DNA from: Candidatus Binatia bacterium
GTDB taxonomy: Bacteria > Desulfobacterota > Binatia > Bin18
Direction: 5' to 3'
Assembly: GCA_951812575.1 (NCBI GenBank)
Contig: OX638322.1
Coordinates: 4,902,501 to 4,966,500, forward strand
Length of the DNA: 64,000 bases
Shown here one piece after another: positions 9,826 to 16,567 of this stretch (the first letter of the stretch is position 1; each line of letters opens with the position of its first letter). Under the pieces are notes generated by a model that made no database searches, was not told the origin of the DNA, and saw only the letters and a list, made by a program, of their open reading frames with translations. The position numbers were made by a program, and so were the translations under genes.

Positions 9826-9851
9826 TTGACAGCGCGGTCGAGAGTATATTG
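9826..9851 (+). promoter_or_regulatory. Possible sigma-70 promoter for the Sel1-repeat gene
   Basis: A perfect TTGACA at 9826-9831 is followed by TATATT at 9845-9850 in the divergent intergenic gap. The spacing (13 bases) is shorter than the 16-18 optimum, so the -10 assignment is weak. It is about 50 bases upstream of the ATG at 9904. Confidence 0.3.
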
Positions 9852-9903
9852 AGTCGTGCTTTCATTTTGATTATCTGTGGTGGGTGTGACGTAAGGAGGC
9901 GCT

Positions 9904-10716
9904 ATGAAAACGCTGGTACGATTCGCTCGGGTTGGCTTGGTCCTCGGGGCGCTCGGCTTCTTCCAACCCTTCGGGCATGCGGCCGACCTCGATGAGGTCC
10001 GAAAAGCGGCGGAAGAGGGCAATGCCCGAGCGCAAAACAGCCTGGGCGTCCTGTATGTCAAAGGCGATGGCGTCGAGCAGGACGCCAAGGAAGCCGTCAG
10101 ATGGTTTCGTCGCGCCGCCAAGCAGGGGCACGTCGGATCACAGTATAATCTGGGCCTCTTATATTTCGCCGGGAGTAATAGCGACCGGGCGAAGCAGGAA
10201 GCCGCCAAGTGGTTTCAAAAAGCGGCCGAGAGCGGGCATACGAAAGCCCAGTACCGCTTAGGCATGTTCTATGTCCAGGGCAGCGGTGTTGAGCAGGATT
10301 ATGCCACCGCCGCCATTTGGTTACGGAGTGCGGCCGACGAGAATCATACCGAGGCCCAGTACAATCTCGGCGTGCTGTACGATAACGGCTACGGCCTGGA
10401 GCAAGATCTGACCAAGGCGAGAGGCTGGTACCTCAAAGCCGCGGACCAGGCCCATCCAGGAGCGCTGTTCAACCTCGGCACCATCTACTTCGCCGGTCGA
10501 GGCACGGAGCAGGACGATGCGGAAGCGGCCCATTGGTTCCGCCGGGCCGCAGAGCGGGGCCATTCCGGCGCGCAGTACAACCTGGGGGCCATGTATCTGG
10601 AAGGCCGAGGGGTGGCCAAAGACGACGACACAGGCATTGACTGGTTGCGCGAAGCGGCCAAACAGGGCCATGCCAATGCCCAGAAAATCCTCGATCAAAT
10701 CAGTGCCGGCAGCTAA
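9904..10716 (+). CDS. Secreted Sel1-like repeat (tetratricopeptide-type) protein
   Basis: A 270-residue protein with a signal peptide (about residues 1-27, ending 'FGHAAD'). It is followed by six full Sel1-like repeats of about 36 residues and a partial one, each with the pattern A-x-x-x-L-G-x-x-Y-x-x-G-x-G-V. Examples are 'AQNSLGVLYVKGDGVEQD' and 'AQYNLGAMYLEGRGVAKD'. Such alpha-solenoids mediate protein-protein contacts, often in the periplasm. The ribosome site is 'aaggagg' before the ATG. One repeat (near residue 90) lacks the Gly-Val turn and is a divergent unit. The partner is unknown, and lspA follows 43 bases downstream. Confidence 0.92.
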   Translation: MKTLVRFARVGLVLGALGFFQPFGHAADLDEVRKAAEEGNARAQNSLGVLYVKGDGVEQDAKEAVRWFRRAAKQGHVGSQYNLGLLYFAGSNSDRAKQEAAKWFQKAAESGHTKAQYRLGMFYVQGSGVEQDYATAAIWLRSAADENHTEAQYNLGVLYDNGYGLEQDLTKARGWYLKAADQAHPGALFNLGTIYFAGRGTEQDDAEAAHWFRRAAERGHSGAQYNLGAMYLEGRGVAKDDDTGIDWLREAAKQGHANAQKILDQISAGS

Positions 10717-10759
10717 TGGGTATCCGGTTCGGGCCTCGGCCCAGGCTGATGGGGGAAGC

Positions 10760-11278
10760 ATGACCGCCGTCACCAAACGGGCACGCTTCCTGCTGGCCGT
10801 GCTGATTGTCATAACGGGCGTGGGTTGCGATCAAGCCACCAAACAGATTGCCGCCCAACAGCTCCGCGGCACGCCGCCCATCTCCTTCATGCACGACCTT
10901 GTTCGCCTGCAATACGCGGAGAACCAGGGCGCTTTTCTCGGACTCGGCAATAGCCTGTCCCCCGAACTGCGCTTCTGGCTGCTCACCGTTGCGACCGCCG
11001 TGCTGCTCCTGGGCTTGGCCATCTTCCTCATCGTGCAATGGCAGCTCCCACGTCTTTCGTTCATTGCGCTCTCGTGCGTCCTGGCCGGAGGACTGGGGAA
11101 TATGATTGACCGGCTGGTGCACGACGGCAGCGTCATCGATTTCCTGAACCTCGGCCTGGGCTCACTCCGAACGGGTATTTTCAATATCGCCGATATCGCC
11201 ATAACAGGCGGCGTCGTTCTGCTCTGGGCTGCCAGCTTCCGGGCAGACCCCCAGCCGGACGAGTCGACTACACCCTAA
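10760..11278 (+). CDS. lspA: Lipoprotein signal peptidase (signal peptidase II)
   Basis: Inner-membrane aspartyl protease that removes signal peptides from diacylglyceryl-prolipoproteins; 172 residues with four TM helices. The catalytic aspartates are Asp117 in 'GGLGNMIDRLVHDG' and Asp145 in 'FNIADIAITGG'. The 'YAENQGAFLGLG' loop is the family's conserved Asn-Gly-Ala region. The frame stays open upstream into the Sel1 gene, but the ATG at 10760, preceded by 'gggggaagc', gives the standard length. Substrates in this window would include the two NodT-type channel lipoproteins. Confidence 0.96.
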   Translation: MTAVTKRARFLLAVLIVITGVGCDQATKQIAAQQLRGTPPISFMHDLVRLQYAENQGAFLGLGNSLSPELRFWLLTVATAVLLLGLAIFLIVQWQLPRLSFIALSCVLAGGLGNMIDRLVHDGSVIDFLNLGLGSLRTGIFNIADIAITGGVVLLWAASFRADPQPDESTTP

Positions 11279-11380
11279 TATATGATACTGAGCGCTACCG
11301 CGCTTACGAGCCGTTTCAACTCCTTCCACATGATGCTAAGGTCTGAGCCGAGATTGCACGACGAAAAGAAAGGAGACCGT

Positions 11381-11770
11381 ATGGCCAAAGATGCTGTCAT
11401 CCCAAAGGGAATGGAGGCTTATTACAACGATTTTCATTTTGCTCCGGCAATCAAGGATGGAGATCGTCTCTACTGTTCCGGCCAGATCGGAGTGGGCGAG
11501 GGGTATAAGGTTTCGGACGATCCCGAAGCGCAATTCACCCAGGCGTTTGAGCATGTCAAATCCACGCTGGAGGCGTCTGGCGCGTCGTTTGACGATGTGG
11601 TCGAGATGACGACCTTTCACGTCGATCTGCAAAAAAACATCCAGACCTTCATGAAGGTCAAAGACAACTACATGGCAGCCCCTTACCCGGCCTGGACGGC
11701 AATCGGTATCACCGAGCTGGCATTTCCGGGCGCCCTGGTTGAGATCAAAATCATCGCTCGGTTACCGTAG
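11381..11770 (+). CDS. RidA/YjgF/UK114-family protein lacking the catalytic Arg
   Basis: A 129-residue Rid-type protein starting at an ATG with an 'aaaggagacc' ribosome site. 'DRLYCSGQIGVGEGYKVSDD', 'AQFTQAFEHVKSTLEASGAS' and 'VVEMTTFHVDL' match the family. In enamine/imine deaminases the motif before the last strand carries a conserved Arg. Here the corresponding stretch is 'YPAWTAIGITELAFPGALVE', with Trp in that place. It therefore probably belongs to a Rid subgroup without classical imine deaminase activity. It is a soluble protein and probably a trimer. Confidence 0.85.
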   Translation: MAKDAVIPKGMEAYYNDFHFAPAIKDGDRLYCSGQIGVGEGYKVSDDPEAQFTQAFEHVKSTLEASGASFDDVVEMTTFHVDLQKNIQTFMKVKDNYMAAPYPAWTAIGITELAFPGALVEIKIIARLP

Positions 11771-11851
11771 AAAAAGAAGATTAGGAACTCGGGGTTAGGG
11801 GCTAGGGAAGAAGATACCCCGTGGTTGCCCACCCCAACCCCCAATCCCCAC

Positions 11852-12295
11852 ATGAAACCGTTCTGGAAGACAAAATCACTCGCCGCCATGAGCCAGCAGG
11901 AGTGGGAGTCTTTGTGCGACGGCTGTGGACGCTGCTGTCTGAACAAACTGGAGGACAGTGAGACCGGGGCCACTCATTATACGAATGTGGCCTGCTGGCT
12001 ACTCGACCTCACTCGCTGTCGCTGCAAGCGGTATGAGCGGCGGACCCAACTCGTTCCCGAGTGCGTGCGGCTCTCGCCCGAGAATGTTCAGAAGATCGGT
12101 TGGCTGCCGCACTCCTGCGCGTATCGCCGCCTGGCCGAGGGCCGCGACCTGGCCTGGTGGCACCCCCTGGTCTCCGGCCGCGCCGAGACCGTCCACCAGG
12201 CCGGTATCTCGGTCCGAGGCAGAGTAGTCTCCGAGGAGACCGTCCCGCCCGAGGCGTTTGAAGACCATCTGATCGACTGGATCGAACACGACTGA
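11852..12295 (+). CDS. YcgN/UPF0260-family cysteine-cluster protein
   Basis: A 147-residue protein with the Cys cluster 'CDGCGRCCLNKLED' near the N-terminus, further cysteines in 'TNVACWLLD', 'RCRCKRYERR' and 'VPECVRL', and the tail 'LPHSCAYRRLAEGRDLAWWH'. The cysteine pattern suggests Zn or Fe-S binding, but the family has no firm function. The start is the ATG at 11852; the frame is open slightly further upstream through a repeat-like 'ccccaacccccaatcccc' tract. Confidence 0.88.
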   Translation: MKPFWKTKSLAAMSQQEWESLCDGCGRCCLNKLEDSETGATHYTNVACWLLDLTRCRCKRYERRTQLVPECVRLSPENVQKIGWLPHSCAYRRLAEGRDLAWWHPLVSGRAETVHQAGISVRGRVVSEETVPPEAFEDHLIDWIEHD

Positions 12296-12336
12296 GCGGC
12301 TATAGTTGGCGCCGTATATTTGTCATGGAGTGAGAC

Positions 12337-13344
12337 ATGGGTCAAAAACGCTGGTCGTTATCGGTGCCTCTGGAGGGGTTCAGCCTTACGGAGCATGTTG
12401 AAATCGCACGGGAAGCCGAACAGGCCGGCTATACCGATGCCTGGTCCATGGAGGTTGATGGCGTCGATTGTTTTGCCCCGCTGGCCACCCTGGCCCAGGC
12501 AACCGACCTGCGGCTGGGCACGGCGATTGCCAATGTGTATACGCGCGGGCCGGCGACCTTGGCCATGAGCGCGGCGGGCCTGGCCGAACTCGCACCGAAC
12601 CGGTTTTGTCTGGGTATCGGCGCGGGCTCGCATCCGATTGTCGAATTCTGGAACGGTGGCAAGTTTGCCCGCCCGGCAGTCCGGGTACGAGAAATGCTGG
12701 CCTTCCTGCGTCAGGCATTTAGCGGGGAGCGCGTCACCTTTGAGGGCGAGACCTTTACGGTCAAGGGCTTTCGGTTCAGCCGCCCACCACAGACTCCCAT
12801 TCCCATCCACGTCGGCGCGCTGAAACCGATGATGCTGCGCATCGCCGGGCAGTATGCCGACGGAGCAATTATCAACTGGCTCTCCGCCGATGACGTCAAA
12901 AAGTCGGTCGCCGTCGTGCGTGAGGCGGCTCAGGCAGCGGGCCGGAGTCCTGACGAGGTGGAAATCACCGCCCGGATTTTTATCAGCGTTGACCCACCCG
13001 GTCAGGCGGTTGAGACCGGCATCCGGCGGCATATCAATACCTATTTGAATGTGCCGGTGTATAAGGCGTTTCACCAATGGCTGGGTCGGACGGACCTGCT
13101 GGGTCCCATGTGGGAAGCGTGGGCCGGCGGCGATCGCAAGGCTGCCGTGGCCGCAGTGCCGCCAGAGGTCATGCAGGACTTGTTTATTCAGGGCTCACCC
13201 GAAGAGATGAGAGCGCGGGTACAGCGCTATCTGGATAACGGAGTGGACACGGTCTTTCTGCAAATGCAGTCATTTGAAACCGACCCAGCCATAAAGCGCG
13301 CCAATATCCTCAACGCCCTCCGCGCTCTCACCCCCAACCCCTAA
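12337..13344 (+). CDS. LLM-class (luciferase-like) flavin-dependent oxidoreductase
   Basis: A 335-residue F420- or FMN-dependent oxidoreductase of the methylenetetrahydromethanopterin-reductase/luciferase fold. 'LGTAIANVYTRGPATLAMSA', 'LAELAPNRFCLGIGAGSHP' and 'PIPIHVGALKPMMLRIAGQY' are typical of the F420-type branch. There are four LLM proteins in the window, and this one is not similar enough to the other three to be a recent duplicate. The natural substrate is unknown. It stands alone, downstream of ycgN. Confidence 0.88.
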   Translation: MGQKRWSLSVPLEGFSLTEHVEIAREAEQAGYTDAWSMEVDGVDCFAPLATLAQATDLRLGTAIANVYTRGPATLAMSAAGLAELAPNRFCLGIGAGSHPIVEFWNGGKFARPAVRVREMLAFLRQAFSGERVTFEGETFTVKGFRFSRPPQTPIPIHVGALKPMMLRIAGQYADGAIINWLSADDVKKSVAVVREAAQAAGRSPDEVEITARIFISVDPPGQAVETGIRRHINTYLNVPVYKAFHQWLGRTDLLGPMWEAWAGGDRKAAVAAVPPEVMQDLFIQGSPEEMRARVQRYLDNGVDTVFLQMQSFETDPAIKRANILNALRALTPNP

Positions 13345-13357
13345 CCCCCAGAAGTCC

Positions 13358-13426
13358 GGGCAACCACAGGGGGTTGCCTCTACGTGTGGCCCCGTGGTTG
13401 GGCAACCACAGGGGGTTGCCCCTACG
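13358..13426. repeat. Tandem pair of GGGCAACCACAGGGGGTTGCC repeats
   Basis: Two 27-base copies (13358-13384 and 13400-13426) of a unit whose core is a palindrome around 'ccacaggggg'. They sit between the convergent LLM and DUF4149-like genes. The second copy supplies the stop codon of the minus-strand gene at 13422-13424. A related copy lies at 8108-8180. It may serve as a terminator. Confidence 0.75.
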
Positions 13427-13928
13427 TTTTGCTCCTTCGTTCAAACGCGGAGAGCAAGAGATACAGTACCCCCATACCCAGGTTGGCTTTGACCAGTTGG
13501 GTGTAGCGGTCGTGAAGCCGTGTAAACTCGTCCCAAAAATCTTTCTTTGTCATATCGAAAGTATCGAAATCCTGAATCTCGACGACCCGCAGATATTCCA
13601 ACCGGTCGCCCACGACCAAGGCGTAATAGATCAGCGTGGCAACCATGACCACAACGAGTACCGTCTTCGCCAAGCGCACGGCCGTCCACCAGTCCGAACG
13701 CAGCAAAAAGTAAATCGCCGACGCGGCCATAGTCGCAGCTGCAATAAATTCGAGGCGGTTCAGCTTGGCCAGCACCGCGGCGTTCACATCTCCAGCCAAG
13801 GTGGTCGTGGGCAGTTCCTGAAAGACCGTGCCGGCCACGGCAAAGCCGAACCCGACCAACGCGCCGATCCAGACGCCAGCGGCAAGCGTCTCTATAAAGA
13901 CAAAGATGCGATCAAAAAACGGCTTCAT
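13422..13928 (-). CDS. DUF4149-like (TMEM205-type) membrane protein
   Basis: A 168-residue inner-membrane protein with four predicted TM helices: about 8-35 ('FVFIETLAAGVWIGALVGFG'), 55-75, 82-105 and the C-terminal 'LGMGVLYLLLSAF'. The pattern of a Gly-rich first helix and an Asn-Arg-Leu-Glu motif after the loop resembles DUF4149. The start ATG at 13928 lies 10 bases after the stop of the upstream epimerase gene, so it is the last gene of the five-gene operon. Function unknown. Confidence 0.72.
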   Translation of the reverse strand: MKPFFDRIFVFIETLAAGVWIGALVGFGFAVAGTVFQELPTTTLAGDVNAAVLAKLNRLEFIAAATMAASAIYFLLRSDWWTAVRLAKTVLVVVMVATLIYYALVVGDRLEYLRVVEIQDFDTFDMTKKDFWDEFTRLHDRYTQLVKANLGMGVLYLLLSAFERRSKT

Positions 13929-13938
13929 ACCGCGCTTT

Positions 13939-15360
13939 TTACTCGGGCCGCTCTGCCCGGGTCTCTTTGCCCAGCACATGCCGGAGGGCGCTCTCCAGGC
14001 TTGGGTAGCGAAAGGCATAGCCGGTCCGCGTGAGGACACGCGGCTCAACCCGGGTACTGGCGAGCAGCAGAGCGTCGGCCATCTCGCCAAAGGCAAGCCG
14101 GGCCGCAAAGGCCGGGACGGGGAAAAACGTCGGGCGGCCCAGGACCCTGCCGAGCGTCCGGGTATATTCCCGATTCGTCACGGCCTCGGGACACACCGCA
14201 TTGATCGGACCGCTGACCTCGTCGTTGGTGATGGCGTGCTGTATCGCGCCAACAACGTCGTCCAGGGCAATACAGCTCATATACTGTGTACCCGCGCCAA
14301 TCACGCCACCCAGGCCGAGCTGAAACGGTAAAAGCATTTTTTTCAGCGCGCCACCGGCGGGACTGAGGACAATCCCGATCCGCAGCAGGGCGGTCCGTAT
14401 GCCCGTGTCGGTCAGCCCGGCCGCGGCAGCCTCCCAGTCCCGACAGACCTCGGCCAGAAATCCCTCTCCGGCCTCACTCTCTTCGGTCAAGGTCTCGTCT
14501 CCACGGTCTCCGTAATACCCAATCGCAGAAGCACCGACAAAGACCTTGGGCGGCTGGGCACATTGGGTCAGCGCTTCACACAGCAGCCGGGTTCCCTTGA
14601 CCCGGCTGTCCCGAATGCGGCGTTTGCGCTCGGGGGTCCAACGCCCGGCGGCGATGTTCTCTCCGGCCAGATGGACAACCGCGTCGAATCCTTCCAGCCC
14701 GGCCCGATCAATCGTTCCGGCAGCCGGAGACCAAGCGACTTCACCGTCTCCCCCGCTCGCCCCATCCTTGCGAACCAGGCGCGTGACACTATGGCCGCCC
14801 GTTGTCAGGAAAGGGATGAGCGCAGAACCAACCAAACCGCTTGCACCAGAGACGAGTACCTTCATCGGTCTTCCTCCATAGTTCAACTGATTACGCTGTG
14901 TATCATGCGCGAGCACGTCCTGGCGCGTCACCGCATGCCGATAGGTGAAGAGTCGCTCCAATTTTCGCCTGGTCCAGGCGCCACCGAGCACCCGGCCCAG
15001 ACTGCTGCCCGGCAGCGCGTATTCAATCCGATCCTCCAACATACAGCCTTCTCGTCCGTCCGCTTCAACCCGGTGGGTATGCTCCCAGCGGGCAAAGGGG
15101 CCGGAGATTTGGACATCTCGGAATTGGACTCCCGCTTCATAGTCGCAGTGTTCGGCGATCCATTGCCGGGAGAAGGGACCAAGTCCCATGCGCAGCACCA
15201 CCCGCCCACCGCTTTCGATGCCACCGCGACGTTCAATAATTTCCACCGACTCCCAGGGCGGAGTGAGACGCTCGAACGCTCCCGGTCGCGCGTGCCACTG
15301 AAAGACCTCAGCCGCTGGCGCGGGAATATACACCCGACGGATAAACGTCTCTGTTCTCAT
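13939..15360 (-). CDS. SRPBCC domain fused to TIGR01777-type NAD(P)-dependent epimerase (YfcH/SulA-like)
   Basis: A 473-residue two-domain protein. Residues 1 to about 160 form an SRPBCC/START-like ligand pocket ('MRTETFIRRVYIPAPAAEVF', 'SGPFARWEHTHRVEAD'). From about residue 167 a Rossmann epimerase begins with 'MKVLVSGASGLVGSALIPFL' and continues with 'VVHLAGENIAAGRWTPERKR', 'GASAIGYYGDRG' and a C-terminal DUF1731-like segment ('VLGRPTFFPVPAFAARLAFG'). The fused layout is known in this family. The ATG at 15360 overlaps the stop of the upstream lipocalin gene by 4 bases (ATGA), so translation is coupled. The N-terminal domain has a stand-alone relative at 20561-21019. Confidence 0.9.
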   Translation of the reverse strand: MRTETFIRRVYIPAPAAEVFQWHARPGAFERLTPPWESVEIIERRGGIESGGRVVLRMGLGPFSRQWIAEHCDYEAGVQFRDVQISGPFARWEHTHRVEADGREGCMLEDRIEYALPGSSLGRVLGGAWTRRKLERLFTYRHAVTRQDVLAHDTQRNQLNYGGRPMKVLVSGASGLVGSALIPFLTTGGHSVTRLVRKDGASGGDGEVAWSPAAGTIDRAGLEGFDAVVHLAGENIAAGRWTPERKRRIRDSRVKGTRLLCEALTQCAQPPKVFVGASAIGYYGDRGDETLTEESEAGEGFLAEVCRDWEAAAAGLTDTGIRTALLRIGIVLSPAGGALKKMLLPFQLGLGGVIGAGTQYMSCIALDDVVGAIQHAITNDEVSGPINAVCPEAVTNREYTRTLGRVLGRPTFFPVPAFAARLAFGEMADALLLASTRVEPRVLTRTGYAFRYPSLESALRHVLGKETRAERPE

Positions 15361-16553
15361 GACATCCTGCCAAAAACAGCGGAGCCGGCCTTTTTTTCGC
15401 CATAGCCGGTCAGCTCGACATAGCCGTCGCCGGCAAGCGACCGGCCCTGCGCTGTCCCCTGCGCCCGGACCGCGCCTTCCCAATACCGAATCAGCGTGTG
15501 CATTTCCTGGTCAGCCAGATAGGGCGTAATCGTCAGATCGATCGCCTCACTCGGAATACGCAGCCGCCACTGAGCTGGGTAGACCGTTCCGTCAGCCGGG
15601 CTCTGCCAGGTTTGTAGCACTTCGATCTGAAAGTCCTTCGAGGTCAGGGTCTGCGTGGTCCCATCCGCGGCGACCAGGGTTCCGCTGCTGCGGGAATGGA
15701 TGTCGCCCGCTTGCTGACGTATCTGATAGACCATCAGTTCTTGTCCGTTTGTGAGCTGAATGGCAAACCAGTCCCAGCCCTGGATCGCCTCGCTCAGCAC
15801 GCTCGTACTCCATTCCCGGTCCATCCAGCTCAGCCCCTGCACCTGGAACTCGTCGTCCCCCAATCGAATGATGCCGGCCGAGCGTAGACGGGTGAAGGAA
15901 TAATAATACGAAGCCTGCCCTGTCGCAGCACCTTTCTGACTCAGCCCATTCTGGCCATGTAAAACAATAGGCTTATCTGACACCAGCCTGAGATCCAGGG
16001 CCACGTCCTGTTCTGCGGCGGAAAGCCGCATGGACACGGGCCGACCCACCGCCGTCTCTCCAGTGACCGACCAGTCTTCGAGCCAGACGCGAAAGGGGGC
16101 GGCCGACGCCCCGGCCAAGCCAAGCGCCGCCCGGCTCAAACGCTGAAAGGCGTGAAAACGTTGCGTCGCTACGTCGCTCAGCGCGAAGTGGGCCATATAC
16201 ACGTCCTGCGTGCCCCAGGCCGAGGCACGCCCAGCCTGGTCTGGTGGTGCGTTCAGGGCCGTTCGGAAAAACGTGAGCTGGAATCCGAAATGGCGGCCCT
16301 CGGCAGACTTCAGATTGCCGGTGTAATACCACCACTCCGTCCGATAGGTCGGATGCGGCCCGTGGTCGTCAGGAAATCGGAATTCCCGCGGGCGGTCTGC
16401 CCGCGCAAAGCCGGCCAGCTCCCCGCCCAGGGCCTGGCCGAGCGACAGCCTGGGTTCCGTGGCTATATAGTCAGATGCTTGCCCGGCGAGATACCACTGC
16501 CCTACCCCGACCAGGACGGCTACCAGCAGCAGGATTCCAACGATACGACGCAT
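15357..16553 (-). CDS. AttH/CrtC-like lipocalin-domain lipoprotein-exporter partner
   Basis: A 398-residue protein with one N-terminal TM or uncleaved signal (residues 4-22). It is followed by tandem lipocalin-like domains of the AttH / carotenoid 1,2-hydratase (CrtC) superfamily: 'TYRTEWWYYTGNLKSAEGRH', 'DVYMAHFALSDVATQRFH' and 'LSWMDREWSTSVLSEAIQGW'. In the Agrobacterium attEFGH cluster an AttH protein is encoded beside ABC ATPase and permease genes, as here. There is no carotenoid gene nearby, so hydratase activity is unlikely. It probably acts in the periplasm with the ABC complex. Gap to the permease gene is 14 bases. Confidence 0.85.
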   Translation of the reverse strand: MRRIVGILLLVAVLVGVGQWYLAGQASDYIATEPRLSLGQALGGELAGFARADRPREFRFPDDHGPHPTYRTEWWYYTGNLKSAEGRHFGFQLTFFRTALNAPPDQAGRASAWGTQDVYMAHFALSDVATQRFHAFQRLSRAALGLAGASAAPFRVWLEDWSVTGETAVGRPVSMRLSAAEQDVALDLRLVSDKPIVLHGQNGLSQKGAATGQASYYYSFTRLRSAGIIRLGDDEFQVQGLSWMDREWSTSVLSEAIQGWDWFAIQLTNGQELMVYQIRQQAGDIHSRSSGTLVAADGTTQTLTSKDFQIEVLQTWQSPADGTVYPAQWRLRIPSEAIDLTITPYLADQEMHTLIRYWEGAVRAQGTAQGRSLAGDGYVELTGYGEKKAGSAVFGRMS

Positions 16554-16567
16554 TCGCCTCTCACCCG

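Noticed and set aside
14563..15405. A 280-codon plus-strand frame opposite the SRPBCC-epimerase
   Set aside because: Only a shadow; the minus frame carries the clear Rossmann and SRPBCC motifs.
15357..16553. True carotenoid 1,2-hydratase (CrtC)
   Set aside because: The fold matches the CrtC/AttH superfamily, but no carotenoid genes are nearby and the ABC permease and ATPase neighbours fit AttH better.
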